Counted from the first letter of the stretch, positions 24,355 to 30,896 are shown. The stretch is DNA of 39,971 bases from CAUPWF01 sp964369425 (GCA_964369425.1 CAYJGW010000021.1:1-39971); one strand, 5' to 3'. Numbers and translations are program-made. Notes: generated by a model from the sequence alone, not told the origin.

Positions 24355-25929
24355 ATGGAAACTGTAAAATTTGAAGAATTAAATCTATCAAAAGAAATTA
24401 AGAGAGCGGTAGACTTTATGGGGTTTGAGGAGGCATCACCGATTCAGACAAAAGCGATACCAGTTATAAAAGAGGGGCATGACGTAATTGGTCAAGCACA
24501 AACTGGTACAGGAAAGACTGCGGCTTTTGCAATTCCAGTATTAGAAAAGGTGGATCCAAAGAGTAAGAAACTTCAAGCAATTATTCTTTGCCCAACAAGA
24601 GAACTTGCGATCCAGGTCGCTGGAGAAATCCGTAACTTAGGAAAATATTTGCATGGAATTAAAATCCTTCCAGTATACGGAGGACAAGAAATTGTCAAGC
24701 AAATTCGTTCTTTGAAAGACGGAGTACAAATCGTTATTGGAACACCAGGACGTGTAATGGATCACATGAGAAGAAAGACGATTCGTATGGAGCATGTGAA
24801 TACGATTGTCCTAGATGAAGCAGACGAGATGTTAAATATGGGATTTCGTGAAGATATTGAAACAATATTAGAAGGAATGCCAGAAGAGAGACAGACAGTG
24901 TTGTTCTCGGCTACAATGCCAAAGGCAATCATGGATATCACAAAAAAATATCAAAGAGATGCGAAAGTGATTAAGATTACAAAGAAAGACCTAACGGTTC
25001 CAAATATCGAGCAATTTTACTATGAAGTAAAACAGCGAAATAAAGAAGAAGTATTATCGAGACTGTTGGATGTGTATACACCGAAGCTATCTGTAATCTT
25101 CTGTAATACGAAAAAGCAAGTAGACTTACTTGTAAATGGATTACTAGGAAGAGGATATTATGCTGCTGGACTTCATGGAGATATGAAGCAGACGCAAAGA
25201 GACCGCGTAATGCAAGGATTTCGAAATGGAAAGACAGATATCTTGGTAGCTACAGATGTTGCAGCAAGAGGAATTGATGTAGATGAAGTAGAGTGCGTAT
25301 TCAATTATGATATTCCACAAGATGAGGAGTACTATGTACACAGAATAGGAAGAACAGGAAGGGCAGGGCGTGTAGGAACTGCATTTTCATTTGTAACAGG
25401 AAAAGAAGTATATAAGTTGAAAGAGATTCAACGTTATTGTAAGACGAAAATTTATGCGAGAAAAATTCCTTCGATTAATGATGTAGAAAATACAAAAGTA
25501 GAGAACCAATTATCACAAATAGATAAGATTCTTGAAAAAGAAGATTTGACAAAGTGTATTCAGCTTATTGAAGAGCATATCAACGATACAGATTACACAG
25601 CGATGGATATCGCAGCTGCATTTTTGAAAGCTTCACTTGGGGCGAAAGAGGAAGAAGAGGAGTTCGGAGATACAGGAGCACAAGACCCTGGTATGGTAAG
25701 ATTGTTTATTAACATAGGTAGAAAGAACAATGCGAAACCAGGTAATATCGTAGGTGCAATTGCAGGAGAAAGTGGTATTGCAGGAAGTGAAATAGGAACG
25801 GTAGACATGTTTGATAAGTATACATTTGTAGAGGTTCCAAAGGAAAGTGCAAAGACAGTAATTATTGCAATGCAGAATGCAAAAATTAAAGGAAAACAAA
25901 TAGCAATAGAGCCAGCTAATCAGAAATAG
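24355..25929 (+). CDS. DEAD-box ATP-dependent RNA helicase with DbpA-type RNA-binding domain
   Basis: Unwinds or remodels RNA, probably rRNA precursors. The 524-residue product has the Q motif around SPIQTKAIP, motif I AQTGTGKT (48-55), PTRELA, GTPGR, DEAD (154-157), SAT, then ARGIDVDEV and HRIGRTGRAG in the second RecA domain. The C-terminal domain (about 448-524: VRLFINIGRKNNAKPGN ... TFVEVP) is of the DbpA RNA-binding type, which in E. coli DbpA and Bacillus DbpA/YxiN recognises 23S rRNA hairpin 92. AGAGGT precedes the ATG. Its leader is structured, see separate entry. It could be named dbpA or cshA by different conventions, so I leave the symbol empty. Confidence 0.93.
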   Translation: METVKFEELNLSKEIKRAVDFMGFEEASPIQTKAIPVIKEGHDVIGQAQTGTGKTAAFAIPVLEKVDPKSKKLQAIILCPTRELAIQVAGEIRNLGKYLHGIKILPVYGGQEIVKQIRSLKDGVQIVIGTPGRVMDHMRRKTIRMEHVNTIVLDEADEMLNMGFREDIETILEGMPEERQTVLFSATMPKAIMDITKKYQRDAKVIKITKKDLTVPNIEQFYYEVKQRNKEEVLSRLLDVYTPKLSVIFCNTKKQVDLLVNGLLGRGYYAAGLHGDMKQTQRDRVMQGFRNGKTDILVATDVAARGIDVDEVECVFNYDIPQDEEYYVHRIGRTGRAGRVGTAFSFVTGKEVYKLKEIQRYCKTKIYARKIPSINDVENTKVENQLSQIDKILEKEDLTKCIQLIEEHINDTDYTAMDIAAAFLKASLGAKEEEEEFGDTGAQDPGMVRLFINIGRKNNAKPGNIVGAIAGESGIAGSEIGTVDMFDKYTFVEVPKESAKTVIIAMQNAKIKGKQIAIEPANQK

Positions 25930-25932
25930 TGC

Positions 25933-25961
25933 TAGAAATTTTCTACCTGTCATGTTATAAT
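25933..25961 (+). promoter_or_regulatory. Promoter region with short inverted repeat before the DtxR-type regulator
   Basis: A TATAAT lies at 25956-25961. Its -35 region is poor and is occupied by TAGAAA-T-TTTCTA (25933-25945), an inverted repeat that could be an operator. Confidence 0.35.
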
Positions 25962-26004
25962 ATTTTAAGCGAGTAGAAAAAAGATAGATAAGGATGATGG
26001 AACG

Positions 26005-26370
26005 ATGCATATAAATGAATCAGCTGAAAACTATTTAGAGACAATTTTGAGATTAAGTAAAGAGCTACCAGTGGTACGTTCTGTAGATATTGCGAATGAA
26101 TTGGGATATAAGAAGTCTAGCGTAAGCATAGCGATGAAAAACTTACGTGAAAAAGAACATATTACAGTAACAGATGCAGGATTTATCTATTTGACGGAGA
26201 CTGGGAGTGCAATTGCAAACGAAATGTATGAAAGACATGAAGTGTTATCTAGCATGCTGGTGAAATTAGGTGTTTCAGCAGAAGTTGCATCGGAAGATGC
26301 ATGTAAGATAGAGCATGTTATGAGTCAAGAAAGTTTTGATGCGATTAAAAAGTATATAAAAAATATTTAA
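26005..26370 (+). CDS. DtxR-family metal-dependent transcriptional regulator
   Basis: The 121-residue product has an N-terminal winged helix-turn-helix (about 5-65: SVDIANELGYKKSSVSIAMKNL) and the DtxR dimerisation/metal domain. Metal ligands can be traced by alignment with known members: E at the NYLETI helix, H in ERHEVL, and C, E and H in DACKIEHVMS. The cysteine is as in the iron sensors DtxR/IdeR rather than the glutamate of MntR. The Met/Asp position near residue 8-10 is an asparagine here. The C-terminal SH3-like domain of long DtxR proteins is absent, as in MntR. It could sense iron or manganese. AAGGATGATGG precedes the ATG. No transporter gene is adjacent, so its targets are elsewhere. 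Confidence 0.85.
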   Translation: MHINESAENYLETILRLSKELPVVRSVDIANELGYKKSSVSIAMKNLREKEHITVTDAGFIYLTETGSAIANEMYERHEVLSSMLVKLGVSAEVASEDACKIEHVMSQESFDAIKKYIKNI

Positions 26371-26371
26371 A

Positions 26372-26416
26372 AAAGATAAAAAAAGTTCCCTTTATGGGAA
26401 CTTTTTTTTATCTTTT
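26372..26416. terminator. Bidirectional intrinsic terminator
   Basis: The AAAAAAAGTTCCC arm ending at 26390 pairs with GGGAACTTTTTTT starting at 26396 across a 5-base loop; flanking A/T tracts extend the stem and give T-runs on both strands. It serves the regulator and the convergent rubrerythrin gene. Confidence 0.9.
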
Positions 26417-26417
26417 T

Positions 26418-26957
26418 CTATCCGAAGTATCTGTTTAATAGACCAGCAAAAGCTTTTCCATGTCTAGCTTCATCTTTAGCCATCTCATGAACTGTATCAT
26501 GGATTGCGTCTAAGTTAGCAGCTTTTGCACGCTTAGCAAGATCAAACTTACCAGCAGTTGCTCCATTCTCTGCATCTACGCGCATTTCAAGGTTTTTCTT
26601 AGTGCTATCAGTTACAACTTCTCCTAATAACTCAGCGAATTTTGCAGCATGTTCTGCTTCTTCAAAAGCTGCTTTCTCCCAGTATAATCCGATTTCAGGA
26701 TATCCTTCTCTGTGTGCAACTCTTGACATTGCAAGGTACATACCTACTTCTGAACATTCTCCTTCAAAGTTTGCTCTTAAATCAGCGATGATATCTTCGC
26801 TTACGCCTTGTGCTACTCCTACTTCATGCTCAGTAGCCCAGCTCATGTCTCCTGTCTGCTCCTTGAACTTATCTGCTCCTGCCTTACATACTGGACACAC
26901 CTCTGGTGCTGATCCGTCTTGTGAATAACCACATACTGTACATACAAATTTTGCCAT
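26418..26957 (-). CDS. Reverse rubrerythrin (rubredoxin domain at the N terminus)
   Basis: A peroxide-reducing (and oxygen-reducing in some species) diiron protein of anaerobes. The 179-residue product begins with a rubredoxin-type iron site, C6-x2-C9 and C21-x2-C24. A ferritin-like four-helix domain follows, with the diiron ligands in FEGECSEVGMYL, FEEAEHAAKF and KDEARHGKAF. The rubredoxin-first order defines the reverse rubrerythrins, which in Clostridium acetobutylicum are strongly PerR-controlled. AAAGGAG lies 9 bases before the ATG. The upstream region holds a promoter with a PerR-like operator, and perR itself is the next gene on the same strand, so local control by PerR is very likely. 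Confidence 0.93.
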   Translation of the reverse strand: MAKFVCTVCGYSQDGSAPEVCPVCKAGADKFKEQTGDMSWATEHEVGVAQGVSEDIIADLRANFEGECSEVGMYLAMSRVAHREGYPEIGLYWEKAAFEEAEHAAKFAELLGEVVTDSTKKNLEMRVDAENGATAGKFDLAKRAKAANLDAIHDTVHEMAKDEARHGKAFAGLLNRYFG

Positions 26958-26986
26958 AATAATAATCTCCTTTGAAATAATTGAAT

Positions 26987-27042
26987 TTAATAATAGTAAT
27001 TGTTACTGATATTAACTTAACACAGATTCATCGATTTGTCAA
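26987..27042 (-). promoter_or_regulatory. Promoter and PerR-like operator of the rubrerythrin gene
   Basis: On the minus strand, TTGACA (27042-27037) and TAAGTT (27019-27014) have a 17-base spacer. Just downstream lies a 29-base inverted repeat (26987-27015) of the form TTAATA-n2-AGTAA-n3-TTACT-n2-TATTAA. Its core matches the Bacillus PerR box at 10 of 14 positions on either strand. Binding there would overlap the -10 element and the transcript start, consistent with repression. Confidence 0.65.
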
Positions 27043-27070
27043 TACTAAAAAGATAATTTTCAGTATTGAC
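27038..27070. repeat. 9-bp inverted repeat overlapping the rubrerythrin -35 element
   Basis: GTCAATACT (27038-27046) and AGTATTGAC (27062-27070) are perfect complements. The left arm includes five of the six -35 bases. It lies just past the perR stop; there is no T-run after it in the perR direction, so it is a poor terminator. Confidence 0.6.
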
Positions 27071-27084
27071 TTTAAAAATAATAC

Positions 27085-27477
27085 TTATTCTGCTTTTGAC
27101 AAACAACTCTTGCATTTTCCAAAGAAAACTGTAGAGTGACTTTCGATTGAACCATCAAATGCATCACCAGATAAATTTTGAATCCCAGTGATTGGAGTCA
27201 TCATCAAATCAGTAATTGTTCCACACTGATCGCAGATGAAATGATTATGCGGTGTTAAGCGAGCATCAAATCGATCACCACCAGAAGGGGTAGTAATTTT
27301 TAAAACATGCCCCATATCGGTGAGTAGATTCAAATTGCGATACACTGTTCCTAAACTAATCTGTGGAAAAGTCTTCTTAACATGACTGTATACCATATCT
27401 GCAGTAGGGTGTTCGTAAGATTGACTCAAATACTCTTGAATTGATGCTCTTTGCCTACTATATTTTAATGTTGCCAT
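27085..27477 (-). CDS. perR: Peroxide-responsive Fur-family repressor PerR
   Basis: The 130-residue product has the Fur-type winged helix (HPTADMVYSHVKKTFPQISLGTVYRNL) and the metal sites expected of PerR. By alignment with Bacillus PerR, H23, D71, H77, H79 and D90 correspond to the regulatory-site ligands H37, D85, H91, H93 and D104. The structural zinc cysteines are C82/C85 and C122/C125. The aspartate at the 104 position, rather than the glutamate of Fur, supports peroxide sensing. The ATG at 27477 is preceded by AGGAGGAACT. Its promoter carries its own PerR-like box, suggesting autoregulation, and the next gene is reverse rubrerythrin. Confidence 0.9.
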   Translation of the reverse strand: MATLKYSRQRASIQEYLSQSYEHPTADMVYSHVKKTFPQISLGTVYRNLNLLTDMGHVLKITTPSGGDRFDARLTPHNHFICDQCGTITDLMMTPITGIQNLSGDAFDGSIESHSTVFFGKCKSCLSKAE

Positions 27478-27498
27478 AGTTCCTCCTAACAATAACAA

Positions 27499-27544
27499 TA
27501 ATAATTACTATAATCAATTTAACATAGTTTACAAAAAGAGTCAA
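27499..27544 (-). promoter_or_regulatory. Promoter and PerR box of perR
   Basis: On the minus strand, TTGACT (27544-27539) and TAAATT (27521-27516) have a 17-base spacer. Five bases downstream of the TAAATT -10 end and offset lies TTATAGTAATTATTA (27513-27499), which matches the PerR consensus TTATAATNATTATAA at 12 of 14 defined positions. Confidence 0.7.
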
Positions 27545-27623
27545 GTATAAAATAATATAAAAAACGATAAAAAATTATTAGGTTAATATAAATATTTGTT
27601 GAAGGGTGTAGGAATTAAGTATA

Positions 27624-27638
27624 TTTCGTAGTACGAAA
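27624..27638. promoter_or_regulatory. Perfect 7-1-7 palindrome upstream of the NlpC/P60 promoter
   Basis: TTTCGTA-G-TACGAAA lies 25 bases upstream of the -35 of the hydrolase gene. Perfect symmetry and position suggest a regulator site; the regulator is unknown. Confidence 0.4.
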
Positions 27639-27662
27639 ACCATAAAAAAAGGATAAAAACCA

Positions 27663-27690
27663 TTGACCTTTATAAAAGTTATGTTAGAAT
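27663..27690 (+). promoter_or_regulatory. Promoter of the NlpC/P60 hydrolase gene
   Basis: TTGACC at 27663-27668 and TAGAAT at 27685-27690 have a 16-base spacer, giving a leader of about 110 bases. Confidence 0.55.
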
Positions 27691-27697
27691 GATTGTT

Positions 27698-27723
27698 GTA
27701 ACAAAATTAACAAAAACGTAACA
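27698..27723. promoter_or_regulatory. WalR-like box in the leader of the hydrolase gene
   Basis: On the minus strand, TGTTAC-GTTTT-TGTTAA (27723-27707) fits the WalR consensus TGTWAH-n5-TGTWAH exactly. A third half-site (GTAACA at 27698-27703 on the plus strand) adjoins it. It begins almost at the predicted transcript start, where binding would normally repress. Confidence 0.5.
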
Positions 27724-27810
27724 ATTGAAAAGGATACGATACAAGAAAAATAAAAGAGAACATTTCTTGTATAACTACAAAAGATAAGAGAACATAATAG
27801 GAGGTTCATT

Positions 27811-28833
27811 ATGAATTCGAAAGATTTTGTAGTAAGGTTAGCCGTTTCAACAGTAATTGGCGTGGTGACGTTTGGTAATGGTGGAATAGCTTCTCGGGCT
27901 ATAGACGTGGATTTCTATGACATTGGAGAGGTGTCCATAGAGCAAGACATACCAAAAATACAAGGGGAGTATTTAGATATTGTCTTTGGCAATGCGGATG
28001 CATTCGCCTATATACTAAGCGAACCAAATTTTGAAAGCGAATGGGTAGGAAAGCTATATAAAGATAACGCAGCACGTATTTTAAGCGTATCAGGAGAGTG
28101 GGTTGAAGTCTCATCAGGGGCAGTGACAGGGTATATTCATGGATCACAATTATTATTAGGAGAAGATGCTGACAAGAGAGAGTTAGAATTACAGCAACTA
28201 ATTGTTCAGGTGAATGCAGATGCGTTGAATGTGAGAATAGGTCCAAGCACAGAATATGAAATTATAGATACTGTTTTGAAAGATACAGAGTTACTATTTG
28301 CAGGGGAGCAAACAGGTGGATGGTATCCAATTGTGCATGAAGGAATGAATGGCTATGTATCAGGCGCTTATGTTACAGAGAAAGTAAAATACACATATGC
28401 AGAATCAAAAGAAGAGGAAGCACAGAGATTAGCAGAACATGAGCAAGCGACAGCCGTAGCTGCAGTTGCTGTAGGAGAGCCGATTGGGTCAACGATTGGG
28501 AGTCAGGTTGTGAACTATGCGAATCAGTTTATAGGAAACCCTTATGTATGGGGAGGGACGGATCCGGTAAATGGAGCGGATTGTTCGGGGTTTGTACAAG
28601 CTGTATATAGAAATTTTGGAGTGGAATTGCCAAGAACATCTAGTCAACAAAGGTCAGCGGGAGTGGAAGTTCCATACTCACAGGCTCAGCCAGGTGATAT
28701 CGTTTGTTTTGATGGTCATGTTGGAATCTATGTGGGGAATGATGAAATGGTAAATGCGCTAAATTCAAATGCAGGTATTGTCATATCATCAACCCAGTAC
28801 CAGCAGATATTATCGGTACGAAGAGTAATATAA
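27811..28833 (+). CDS. Secreted SH3-SH3-NlpC/P60 cell-wall peptidase
   Basis: An exported gamma-D-glutamyl-diaminopimelate-type endopeptidase. The 340-residue product has a signal peptide (hydrophobic about 8-28), two bacterial SH3 domains (about 68-118 and 130-185, containing ADALNVRIGPSTEY), an E/A-rich linker, and a C-terminal NlpC/P60 domain (about 230-340). The nucleophile is C258 in GADCSGF, the base H303 in DGHVGIYV, and the third polar residue appears to be N315 instead of the usual histidine. AGGAGG precedes the ATG. SH3 domains probably bind peptidoglycan. A WalR-like site in the leader agrees with cell-wall hydrolases being the main WalRK targets. A terminator follows, so it is monocistronic. 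Confidence 0.9.
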   Translation: MNSKDFVVRLAVSTVIGVVTFGNGGIASRAIDVDFYDIGEVSIEQDIPKIQGEYLDIVFGNADAFAYILSEPNFESEWVGKLYKDNAARILSVSGEWVEVSSGAVTGYIHGSQLLLGEDADKRELELQQLIVQVNADALNVRIGPSTEYEIIDTVLKDTELLFAGEQTGGWYPIVHEGMNGYVSGAYVTEKVKYTYAESKEEEAQRLAEHEQATAVAAVAVGEPIGSTIGSQVVNYANQFIGNPYVWGGTDPVNGADCSGFVQAVYRNFGVELPRTSSQQRSAGVEVPYSQAQPGDIVCFDGHVGIYVGNDEMVNALNSNAGIVISSTQYQQILSVRRVI

Positions 28834-28841
28834 TTAGGAAG

Positions 28842-28871
28842 AGAGCATTCTAGAAATAGGATGCTCTTTAA
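28842..28871 (+). terminator. Intrinsic terminator of the NlpC/P60 gene
   Basis: A 10-bp stem (AGAGCATTCT at 28842-28851 with AGGATGCTCT at 28858-28867, one T-G pair) has a 6-base loop and is followed by TTTAATT. The T-run is short. Confidence 0.7.
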
Positions 28872-28977
28872 TTGTGTAACAATTATCGAGTGAAGAAGAG
28901 AAATTATTTTGATTACCGTAGCAAAATGCACAAAAATGTAGAAAATTGTAAAATGGCTTGACAAGGTAAAAAAATAC

Positions 28978-29048
28978 TTATCCACATTCGATTTAATGAA
29001 AATTGGCTAAAAAACGAGTTTTACACAGAGTTATCCACGTTATCCACA
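28978..29048 (+). other. Cluster of DnaA boxes in a 480-bp intergenic region
   Basis: Two perfect DnaA boxes, TTATCCACA at 28978-28986 and 29040-29048, flank a near-perfect TTATCCACG at 29031-29039 that directly abuts the second. A weaker TTTTACACA lies at 29019-29027. All point the same way. AT-rich DNA with A- and T-runs follows (29050-29165), including TAGTAATAA at 29109-29117, which resembles DnaA-trio sequence. No dnaA, dnaN or rpmH gene is nearby. It could be a DnaA-titrating or regulatory cluster or, less likely, an origin. Confidence 0.7.
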
Positions 29049-29229
29049 TTAAAACAGGGAAAAAAGGTGGATTACTTTCAAAATAAAAAGAACAAATGTT
29101 TTGTGAAGTAGTAATAAAAAAATTTTTTTGTCGAAAAAATGAAGAAAAATATTGATTTTTTTGTAGTCTAAAAATAAGGAAAATTGTAGAAACAATTGAA
29201 ACAATTCAAGAGCGCAAGGAGATTTTTTT

Positions 29230-29256
29230 ATGCGAATTGTGCTTGCTAATGTGTAG
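29230..29256 (+). other. Eight-codon open frame with strong ribosome binding site
   Basis: AAGGAG at 29216-29221 sits 8 bases before an ATG at 29230 that opens MRIVLANV and stops at 29254-29256. It lies between the DnaA boxes and the DUF1858 gene and overlaps that gene's -35 element. It may be a leader peptide or the leftover start of a lost gene. Confidence 0.3.
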
Positions 29257-29271
29257 TGGAAGGATTATAAT
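29243..29271 (+). promoter_or_regulatory. Promoter of the DUF1858 gene
   Basis: TTGCTA at 29243-29248 and TATAAT at 29266-29271 have a 17-base spacer, about 45 bases before the start codon. Confidence 0.6.
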
Positions 29272-29314
29272 AAGTGGAGATTCATTCTATCAAAGAAGAA
29301 ATGGAGGAAGAAAC

Positions 29315-29521
29315 ATGGCGAATACAATCACAAGTGATATGACAATAGGGTCGTTATTAGCAGAAAACCCAGCAGTAGCACCAATTCTTATGGAAGTGGG
29401 AATGCATTGCTTAGGATGTCCATCAGCTCAAATGGAAACATTGGGAGAAGCAGCTATGGTTCATGGTATGGATCCAGAACTGTTATTGGCAAAGATTAAT
29501 GCATTTGTAAATGCACAATAA
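29315..29521 (+). CDS. DUF1858 small redox-disulfide protein
   Basis: The 68-residue product matches the DUF1858 family, small helical proteins with a conserved cysteine pair, here HCLGC at about 30-34. It has the usual start TSDMTIGSLLAENPAVAPILMEVGMHC and end MDPELLLAKINAF. The domain is often found alone in anaerobes or next to hybrid-cluster and other redox enzymes, where a thiol or metal role is suspected but not proven. I chose the ATG at 29315 because GGAGG lies 7 bases before it; the longer reading has no support. It has its own promoter and a strong terminator, so it is monocistronic. Confidence 0.85.
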   Translation: MANTITSDMTIGSLLAENPAVAPILMEVGMHCLGCPSAQMETLGEAAMVHGMDPELLLAKINAFVNAQ

Positions 29522-29522
29522 T

Positions 29523-29554
29523 AAAAAAAGAGTGATTATCATCACTCTTTTTTT
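29523..29554. terminator. Bidirectional intrinsic terminator
   Basis: A 14-bp perfect stem (29523-29536 with 29541-29554) has a TATC loop, with A7/T7 tracts giving T-runs on both strands. It separates the DUF1858 gene from the convergent mecA gene. Confidence 0.9.
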
Positions 29555-29559
29555 ATGCG

Positions 29560-30273
29560 CTAAAGTGCGCTCAATTGTTGCACCGCGTCATTAGATACAA
29601 TTACATTACAGTGTTCTTCTAAATAAGCTAGAGACACACCAGATGCTCGCTCTAATGATCCATATTCAGAAAGCATATTGCAAATTCGATTAAAATCGAT
29701 TCCTGAATGTTGATCTTGAGATAACGCCAAAATATAGTAGTCGTTTATCTGATCCTTATAAAGTGTATTCGAACCAGAATACATCCTATCTAATAATTGA
29801 GTTGCGTTTATCACACTATCAAGATTAGCAAAGGAGAATAAACGAACACGTAATTCTTCTGGAGTTGCCTCTTTGGTAGGTTCTTCTGCTGAGACAGAGT
29901 CTTTTACTTTTTCCAGTAAATCAAGGAACTCATCTGCTCCTTCTAATTTATCTAAGACTGCACTCTTCTTTGAATCGGCATCCCCTAAAGGTGCGAACTT
30001 TGAAAAGCGAGTATCTAATTCTTCAGGATCCTCTACTTTTGTAATAATCAAGACGATGGAACCAGATGTCGAAGGAATTGCCTCAATCATCAATGGAATA
30101 TCCTCTGCCTCAAATCCAAACTCTCTAGAAGCTTGACGCATCATATCATGGAATAGTGATTTAGCTTTTTCTGTTCCGTAAGCGAGTTCGCTTAGTTTTA
30201 ATTGCCTTGAGGCTAAATCAGCACGCGTTAAGGTGCAACGAATCTGATTGTCATTCAGTTTTTCAATCTTCAT
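29560..30273 (-). CDS. mecA: Adaptor protein MecA
   Basis: An adaptor that delivers substrates to the ClpC/ClpP protease. The 237-residue product has the family N terminus (MKIEKLNDNQIRCTLTRADL), GFEAEDIPLMIEAIP, then a Glu/Asp-rich linker (about 85-135) and a C-terminal ClpC-binding-like domain (about 138-237) with FANLDSVINA and YYILAL. Length and layout match clostridial MecA proteins. GGAAGTGATGAT precedes the ATG. In Bacillus MecA controls ComK and oligomerises ClpC; the target in this organism is not evident. It is a single gene sharing a terminator with DUF1858. Confidence 0.85.
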   Translation of the reverse strand: MKIEKLNDNQIRCTLTRADLASRQLKLSELAYGTEKAKSLFHDMMRQASREFGFEAEDIPLMIEAIPSTSGSIVLIITKVEDPEELDTRFSKFAPLGDADSKKSAVLDKLEGADEFLDLLEKVKDSVSAEEPTKEATPEELRVRLFSFANLDSVINATQLLDRMYSGSNTLYKDQINDYYILALSQDQHSGIDFNRICNMLSEYGSLERASGVSLAYLEEHCNVIVSNDAVQQLSAL

Positions 30274-30421
30274 ATCATCACTTCCTTATCGAAAATATTA
30301 GTTCTTAGTATCAGTATAAACAATAAACGAAAATATGTAAAGAAATTAAAAAATGGAAAGTATATTAATTTTATAAAAAAAAACTTAACAAAACATTGGG
30401 AAGTACGAATAACACAACAGG

Positions 30422-30449
30422 TTGACTAGTGTAGAGTTGAATGTACAAT
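30422..30449 (+). promoter_or_regulatory. Putative promoter 1 in the mecA-side intergenic region
   Basis: TTGACT at 30422-30427 and TACAAT at 30444-30449 have a 16-base spacer. Downstream, TATAATA-A-TATTATA (30488-30502) forms a perfect 7-1-7 inverted repeat that resembles a Fur-family site or may be chance in AT-rich DNA. Confidence 0.4.
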
Positions 30450-30540
30450 ATATAGAAAATGTAGAATTTGATGAATTACAAGGGTTATATAATAATATTA
30501 TAGCATATTGGCAAAAATGTCTATAAAAAACAAAAAATAC

Positions 30541-30569
30541 TTGCGTAAAAAACGAGAATTTACTATAAT
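30541..30569 (+). promoter_or_regulatory. Putative promoter 2, driving the 30.6-31.1 kb transcript
   Basis: TTGCGT at 30541-30546 and TATAAT at 30564-30569 have a 17-base spacer. The predicted start near 30576 gives a leader of about 320 bases before the small gene at 30897. Confidence 0.6.
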
Positions 30570-30575
30570 GATTTT

Positions 30576-30880
30576 AGTGAAAAGATGAATTCCCTAGAAC
30601 AATGAAAGGAGAATAAGGTGACTATATAGTCGCAGGTGCAGTCATATTACAAAGTCTAATGTGCAAAATCTATACAGTAACAAATCTAATATTCAAAGGC
30701 GATAATTATCGCGTTTATGCTTATTTCAAGCAAACATCAATACAACTATAATTACGAAAGAAGATATAGAGAAATCTTTTTACGTGGATATACAAGGAAA
30801 TCTTGTATTGTTTCACAGCCTTACGGTGTATCCGAAAATAGTCAGGGAAGGCTCTATTTAATGAGGTGAAAGAAGAATAC
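30576..30880 (+). pseudogene. Possible decayed small gene or structured leader RNA
   Basis: About 300 bases with no intact gene. AAGGAG (30606-30611) stands 6 bases before a GTG (30618) that stops after three codons. One base shift at the ATATAG there would open a frame encoding IVAGAVILQSLMCKIYTV and KGDNYRVYAYFK. A second shift near 30730 would continue it as TTIITKEDIEKSFYVDIQGN to a TAA at about 30858. That reads like a small protein gene with two frameshifts. Alternatively the stretch is an RNA leader: it has GACTATATAGTC (30620-30631), GCGATAATTATCGC (30699-30712), an ATACAAG/CTTGTAT hairpin (30790-30808) and AGCCTT/AAGGCT (30817 and 30848). An unsupported 50-codon frame also lies at 30717-30869. 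Confidence 0.3.
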
Positions 30881-30896
30881 ATTGGGAAGAGAATCA

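Noticed and set aside
28978..29165. Calling the DnaA-box region the chromosomal origin
   Set aside because: No dnaA/dnaN/rpmH neighbours, genes on both sides run mainly on the plus strand, and the TAG-rich stretch is about 60 bases from the last box instead of adjacent.
30717..30869. 50-codon frame beginning MLISSKHQYN
   Set aside because: No ribosome binding site, odd Tyr/Arg-rich composition, and it conflicts with the better protein-like reading in the neighbouring frame.
30576..30880. tmRNA, 6S RNA, RNase P RNA or SRP RNA
   Set aside because: None of their conserved signatures could be found, and the region has codon-like periodicity in parts.
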